Part shown: positions 59,995-64,000 of the stretch, piece after piece | Position numbering within the stretch: position 1 is the first letter of the stretch | How the letters are laid out: each line of letters starts with the position of its first letter | Source: Parundibacterium terreum | GTDB taxonomy: Bacteria; Pseudomonadota; Gammaproteobacteria; Burkholderiales; Burkholderiaceae_D | Direction: 5' to 3' | Assembly (NCBI RefSeq): GCF_014636315.1 | Contig: NZ_BMED01000001.1 | Coordinates: 434,316 to 498,315 of the forward strand | DNA: 64,000 bases | The notes under the pieces: model-generated | What the model saw: the letters and a program-made list of their open reading frames with translations, nothing else | The model's database searches: none | Told to the model about the DNA's origin: nothing | Made by a program: the position numbers and the translations under genes

Positions 59995-61371
59995 ATGACA
60001 AACCAAACTAATCCCGCAGTACTTGCGTTGATTGGCAACACACCTCTGATCCGGGTTACCCGCCTGGATACAGGACCGTGTGAACTGTTCCTGAAACTGG
60101 AATCGCAAAACCCCGGCGGCTCCATCAAGGACAGGGTCGGACTTGCGATGATAGAAGCGGCAGAACGCGACGGCCGCCTGAAACCCGGCGGCACCATCGT
60201 CGAAGCCACCGCCGGCAATACCGGCCTGGGCCTGGCGCTGGTGGGACGCGCCAAGGGCTACCGCGTGGTGCTCGTGGTGCCGGACAAGATGTCCACGGAA
60301 AAAATCCTGCACTTGAAAGCAATGGGCGCGGAAATCCACCTGACCCGTTCCGATGTCGGCAAAGGACATCCCGAGTATTACCAGGATTATGCTGCAAGGC
60401 TGACCAAGGAAATCCCCGGCGCTTTCTTCGCCGACCAGTTCAACAACCCTGCCAATCCGCTCGCGCATCAATTGACCACCGCACCGGAAATCTGGGAACA
60501 GACCGCGCATAACGTAGATGCCATCGTTTGCGGCGTAGGCTCGGCCGGCACAATCACCGGCCTGACCCGCTATTTCCGTGAAAAACAGCCAAAACTGGAA
60601 TTCGTACTGGCCGACCCCAAGGGCTCCATCCTGGCCGAATACGTGAAGACCGGCCATGTCTCAGACACCAGCGGCTCCTGGGCGGTGGAAGGCATAGGCG
60701 AAGATTTCATCCCATCCATCGCCGACATGAGCGGCGTCAAGCATGCGTATACGATAGACGACACGGAAAGCTTCGGCACCGCGCGCGAATTGCTGCGCGC
60801 CGAAGGCATCCTGGCGGGCTCCTCTACCGGCACACTGCTGGCGGCAGCCCTGCGTTATTGCCGCGAGCAGACCACGCCGAAACGCGTGGTGACCTTTGTC
60901 TGCGATACCGGCACCCGCTACCTGTCCAAGGTATATAACGACAACTGGATGATAGACCAGGGCCTGCTGAAGCGTGAAAGCTTTGGCGACCTGCGCGATA
61001 TCATAGGCCGCCGCTTCGATGACGGCAATGTCGTCAGCGTTGCCAGCAGCGACACGCTGATGGTCGCCTTCAACCGCATGCGTAGCGCGGACATATCCCA
61101 ACTGCCGGTCATACACGAAGGCCAGATAGTCGGTATCATTGACGAATCCGATCTGCTATTGAAAGTAGCCGGCGATGCCAAACTGTTCCACAGCCCGGTG
61201 CAGGAAACGATGACACGCCAGATAGAAACCCTGGCGCCCGGCTCCAGCCTGGACGACCTCAGGAACATCCTGAACCGTGGCCTGGTTGCCATCGTCGCCG
61301 ACCAGCAGCATTTCTACGGCCTGATTACCCGCTTTGACCTTCTCAACCATTTACGCAGGACTTTATCGTGA
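59995..61371 (+). CDS. cbs: Cystathionine beta-synthase
   Basis: A 458-residue pyridoxal-phosphate enzyme that joins homocysteine and serine to cystathionine. The PLP lysine lies in NPGGSIKDRVG (about residue 45), and VEATAGNTGLGLALVG (about 64-79) binds the phosphate. The C-terminal half (about 335-458) holds two CBS domains, as in the long form; no haem-binding N-terminal extension is present. The last codon overlaps the next gene (GTGA), which encodes the second transsulfuration enzyme. Together they turn homocysteine into cysteine. Confidence 0.93.
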   Translation: MTNQTNPAVLALIGNTPLIRVTRLDTGPCELFLKLESQNPGGSIKDRVGLAMIEAAERDGRLKPGGTIVEATAGNTGLGLALVGRAKGYRVVLVVPDKMSTEKILHLKAMGAEIHLTRSDVGKGHPEYYQDYAARLTKEIPGAFFADQFNNPANPLAHQLTTAPEIWEQTAHNVDAIVCGVGSAGTITGLTRYFREKQPKLEFVLADPKGSILAEYVKTGHVSDTSGSWAVEGIGEDFIPSIADMSGVKHAYTIDDTESFGTARELLRAEGILAGSSTGTLLAAALRYCREQTTPKRVVTFVCDTGTRYLSKVYNDNWMIDQGLLKRESFGDLRDIIGRRFDDGNVVSVASSDTLMVAFNRMRSADISQLPVIHEGQIVGIIDESDLLLKVAGDAKLFHSPVQETMTRQIETLAPGSSLDDLRNILNRGLVAIVADQQHFYGLITRFDLLNHLRRTLS

Positions 61372-62561
61372 GCACAAACCCTAAAGACAGCGGCAAGCAA
61401 GGCTTTGCCACCCGTGTGATCCACGCAGGCCAGTCGCCCGATCCATCGACAGGCGCCATCATGCCGCCTATCTATGCAACGTCCACCTTCGTACAAGATA
61501 GCCCAGGCGTGCACAAGGGCCTGGACTATGGCCGCTCGCACAATCCTACCCGCTGGGCGCTGGAGCGCTGCGTGGCCGACCTGGAAAGCGGCGCGCAGGC
61601 GTTTGCATTTGCGTCCGGCCTGGCGGCAATTGCCACCGTGCTGGAACTGGCCGACAGCGGCGCCCATATCATCGCCGGGGACGATATGTACGGCGGCAGC
61701 TATCGCTTGTTTGAGCGTGTGCGCAAGCGCAGCGCAGGCCTGGAATTCACTTATGTGGACATGACGGATCCCAAGAAATTGCTGGCTGCGATACGTCCGG
61801 ATACCAAGATGGTCTGGGTGGAAACGCCGACCAACCCCATGCTGAAGCTGGCCGACCTGCGCGCCATCGCAGAAATCTGCCGCGAGCGCGGCATCATCGC
61901 CGTGGCCGACAATACCTTTGCCAGCCCGCGTGTACAACGGCCATTGGAGCTGGGTTTCGACATCGTCGTACACTCGCTGACCAAGTACCTGAACGGCCAC
62001 TCCGACATCATAGGCGGCATCGCCATCGTCGGCGCAGAACCGCGCCAGGCGGAATGGCGCGAACAACTGGCCTTCCTGCAAAACTCGGTGGGCGCGATTG
62101 CCGGTCCTTTCGACAGCTTTCTGGCGCTGCGCGGCGTGAAGACACTGGATATCCGCATGGAGCGCCATTGCAAGAGCGCTCTGGACCTGGCGACCTGGCT
62201 GCAGGCGCAACCGGAAGTACAGCATGTGTATTACCCCGGTCTGACCTCGCATCCCCAGCATGAACTGGCCCTGCGCCAGATGGACGGCTTCGGCGGCATC
62301 ATCTCCATAGAACTGCGCACCGACCTGGCCGGCGCGCGCCGCTTCCTGGAGCGCTGCGAAGTGTTTGCACTGGCAGAAAGCCTGGGCGGCGTAGAGAGCC
62401 TGATCGAGCATCCGGCCATCATGACGCATGCTACTATCCCGGCCGCGCAGCGTGCGGCGCTGGGCATCACCGACTCCTTCGTGCGCCTGTCGGTCGGCAT
62501 TGAAGACGTAGAAGACTTGCGCAAGGATTTGCGCAATGCGCTGGATACGATCAAGGCCTGA
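61368..62561 (+). CDS. Cystathionine gamma-lyase/gamma-synthase-type PLP enzyme
   Basis: A 397-residue Cys/Met metabolism PLP enzyme. The PLP lysine is in VVHSLTKYLNGHSDIIGG (Lys 206), with FASGLAAIAT (about 81-90), VWVETPTNPMLK (about 149-160) and the DYGRSHNPTRWALE segment (about 53-66). It begins at GTG 61368, overlapping the cbs stop. With cbs it most likely acts as cystathionine gamma-lyase in reverse transsulfuration; gamma-synthase and beta-lyase cannot be excluded by sequence alone. Confidence 0.88.
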   Translation: MSTNPKDSGKQGFATRVIHAGQSPDPSTGAIMPPIYATSTFVQDSPGVHKGLDYGRSHNPTRWALERCVADLESGAQAFAFASGLAAIATVLELADSGAHIIAGDDMYGGSYRLFERVRKRSAGLEFTYVDMTDPKKLLAAIRPDTKMVWVETPTNPMLKLADLRAIAEICRERGIIAVADNTFASPRVQRPLELGFDIVVHSLTKYLNGHSDIIGGIAIVGAEPRQAEWREQLAFLQNSVGAIAGPFDSFLALRGVKTLDIRMERHCKSALDLATWLQAQPEVQHVYYPGLTSHPQHELALRQMDGFGGIISIELRTDLAGARRFLERCEVFALAESLGGVESLIEHPAIMTHATIPAAQRAALGITDSFVRLSVGIEDVEDLRKDLRNALDTIKA

Positions 62562-62579
62562 TTTTTCTGTTTTATTGCA

Positions 62580-62615
62580 AAAAGCTTTGCTCCTTTATCG
62601 GGGCAGGGCTTTTTT
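62580..62615 (+). terminator. Terminator of transsulfuration operon
   Basis: Ten-pair stem GCTTTGCTCC/GGGGCAGGGC with three G-T pairs, flanked by A and T runs. It lies between convergent genes. Confidence 0.75.
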
Positions 62616-62617
62616 CT

Positions 62618-63295
62618 TTATGGTTTACATAAGGCCGTTATATCAGCCGGCTCGAGTATGCTCTTCGCTGGCACGCTCCCTCCCCCAGCCGCCAGCAGTA
62701 TCATCACCCGCCCCATCTGTTCGGTCGTCGTAATCGAATTTGGAAACCACTTCCTCAGCAAAGGCAGCAGAGGCGCCGTCAACTGGTATATCGTGTCATA
62801 TAGCTTCGTCTTGGAGCGGATGCCGTGCAATGGCTGTATTGCCCCCGGGCGCATCATGTATGCTGCCTTGAAAGGCAGGCGCAATAAAGCATTCTCGGTC
62901 TTGCCCTTGACCCTGGCCCACATGCTGCTGCCCTTCTCGCTGCTGTCGGTGCTGGCGCCGGACACATAGATGAAAATCATCGCTGGATTGTGCGCTGCCA
63001 ATACCTGAGCCGCGGCCATCGTAATGTCATAGGTGATGCGGTGATAGGCCTGCTCCTTCATGCCGGCAGAGGAGATGCCCAGGCAAAAGAAACAGGCATC
63101 GTAGCCGCTCAGTTCCGTCGCAATGAAACTGAAGTCAAAGAAATCGCGATGCACCAGTTCACGTAGCTTGGCATGCTGCATGCCGGTAGGCGTGCGCACT
63201 ATCGACAAGATGCTTTCTACCTTGCTATCCAGCAGGCATTCACGCAGCACTCCCTGCCCGACCATGCCGCTGGCGCCGAAGATAATCACTTTCAT
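62618..63295 (-). CDS. NAD(P)-binding short-chain-like protein (NmrA/oxidoreductase type)
   Basis: A 225-residue Rossmann-fold protein. I start at ATG 63295 (AAGGGAAG upstream), which overlaps the stop of the preceding metallo-beta-lactamase-fold gene (ATGA). MKVIIFGASGMVGQGVLRECL (about residues 1-20) is the dinucleotide-binding motif; FIYVSGASTDSSEKGSSMWARVKGKTENAL (about 121-150) has the S and YxxxK-like region, here with W-x-x-x-K. This is the atypical short-chain type. Function unknown. Confidence 0.83.
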   Translation of the reverse strand: MKVIIFGASGMVGQGVLRECLLDSKVESILSIVRTPTGMQHAKLRELVHRDFFDFSFIATELSGYDACFFCLGISSAGMKEQAYHRITYDITMAAAQVLAAHNPAMIFIYVSGASTDSSEKGSSMWARVKGKTENALLRLPFKAAYMMRPGAIQPLHGIRSKTKLYDTIYQLTAPLLPLLRKWFPNSITTTEQMGRVMILLAAGGGSVPAKSILEPADITALCKP

Positions 63296-64000
63296 TGTGC
63301 TTCCCTTGTTAAAGATTGGGTCAAGTTTGCGGCAGATGGCGCAGGCAATTGCGGCCACCAATGTGTAACGATGGCGGATTGCGGCACATTGGCCGGCTCC
63401 AGGCTTTCGCCCGGGCGCGGGATGGCGATGCGCACATTGCTCTGCTCCGCTGCGGCCAGCGCGCGGTCCATGGGTTCAGTCCAGCTATGGTAGGCCAGGT
63501 TCAACAAGCCATGATGTACGGGCAGCGTTAGCTTACCCTTCACCATCTGCTGCGCCTGTATCGCCTGCTCCGGGTTCAGGTGCCAGTCCGGCCAGGCTTC
63601 GTCATATTCGCCGATCTGCATCAAGCTGAGGTCGAACGGCCCCAGCCGCTGGCCTATCTCGCTAAACTGCTGCGTCATGCCGGTATCGCCGCTGTAGTAC
63701 ACGCGCTGGTCACCAGCGATGATTGCAAACCCGGCCCACAAGGTCTTGTCCCGGTCCACCAGATAACGGCCCGAGGTATGGCGCGCGGGGACGGCAACGA
63801 TCTCCACTCCCGGCAGCTTGCTGCTCTCCCACCAGTCCAGCTCCACTATGCGTTCCTCGGCAATACCCCAGCCTGCGAGACGCGCGCCCACACCCAGCGG
63901 CACGATGAACTTCGTATTCCATGCCTTCATCGCCGCAATGGTGACGATTGTGGCCTTGTCCAGATGATCGTAATGGTCATGCGAGATCAATACCGCGTCC
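63292..64000 (-). CDS. Metallo-beta-lactamase-fold hydrolase, 5' end cut by window
   Basis: At least 236 residues of an MBL-fold protein. The metal motif ISHDHYDHLDK (HxHxDH) lies at the very start of the readable part, and the reading frame is open to the window edge, so the first part of the gene is missing. Later motifs are YYSGDTGMTQQF (Asp ligand) and LPVHHGLLN (terminal His). This is the RomA/YtnP-like L-ascorbate-6-phosphate-lactonase-type layout. Its stop overlaps the next gene, so both form an operon. Confidence 0.87.
   Translation of the reverse strand, partial: DAVLISHDHYDHLDKATIVTIAAMKAWNTKFIVPLGVGARLAGWGIAEERIVELDWWESSKLPGVEIVAVPARHTSGRYLVDRDKTLWAGFAIIAGDQRVYYSGDTGMTQQFSEIGQRLGPFDLSLMQIGEYDEAWPDWHLNPEQAIQAQQMVKGKLTLPVHHGLLNLAYHSWTEPMDRALAAAEQSNVRIAIPRPGESLEPANVPQSAIVTHWWPQLPAPSAANLTQSLTREAQ

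Noticed and set aside
61314-62429. 371-residue minus-strand ORF opposite the transsulfuration genes
   Set aside because: Shadow ORF rich in Gln, His and Arg; no domain, and the plus-strand PLP enzyme is clear.

Overview
The window looks like chromosomal DNA of a betaproteobacterium of the order Burkholderiales, probably of Oxalobacteraceae type. I base this on a betaproteobacterial-style HU protein, the DUF2844-DUF3443 pair, YXWGXW-repeat and FlxA-like proteins, many LysR and TetR regulators next to small catabolic operons, and a moderately GC-rich composition with compact spacing. No rRNA, tRNA, phage, insertion sequence, integrase or CRISPR array is visible. The last gene is cut by the right edge.

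Layout. 0-5.4 kb: SelW-like/TetR pair, HU, a periplasmic binding protein, an RDD-DUF2007 fusion, a FlxA-like protein, OsmC, and an S24/LexA-like domain protein without its catalytic residues. 5.5-6.9 kb: one unknown gene, an AT-rich block and a candidate small RNA with anti-Shine-Dalgarno motifs. 6.9-19 kb: outer-membrane barrel, PNPOx-like protein, a metallophosphoesterase/di-haem peroxidase pair behind a PHO-box-like promoter, a LysR/carboxymuconolactone-decarboxylase pair, PBP4, a Sel1 protein, a FrnE/DsbA-like protein, envelope lipoproteins and a truncated RlmI. 19-23 kb: isochorismatase-GNAT operon divergent from a TetR gene across a large inverted repeat; DUF2844-DUF3443. 23-32 kb: DUF2946, TonB receptor, secreted metallopeptidase, then an oppositely oriented operon of a linalool dehydratase/isomerase-like protein, a Sco1 protein and a small membrane protein, with a divergent TetR-HAD operon and a redoxin. 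32-40 kb: HxlR-controlled EmrAB-type efflux with an outer-membrane factor, then TetR, thiolase and alpha/beta hydrolase sharing an operator sequence. 40-50 kb: GNAT, chemoreceptor, a NagX-like membrane acyltransferase overlapping a GHL10 glycoside hydrolase lipoprotein, and a large TonB receptor. 50-64 kb: phytanoyl-CoA dioxygenase/LysR pair, XRE-cupin regulator, two GNATs, a Kir-type channel, a PAS-GGDEF-EAL protein, a CocE/NonD hydrolase, reverse transsulfuration genes (cbs plus cystathionine lyase/synthase), and a NAD(P)-binding protein with a partial metallo-beta-lactamase-fold gene.

The region reads as metabolism, transport and local regulation. The most informative signals are regulatory: repeated operators that link genes, two probable leaderless regulator mRNAs, two candidate small RNAs or leaders, and a PHO-box-like promoter. 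No clear large new system such as a defence island or biosynthetic cluster was found. The best candidate for undescribed biology is the linalool-dehydratase-like/Sco1 operon. All assignments come from reading motifs by eye; no database search was run.
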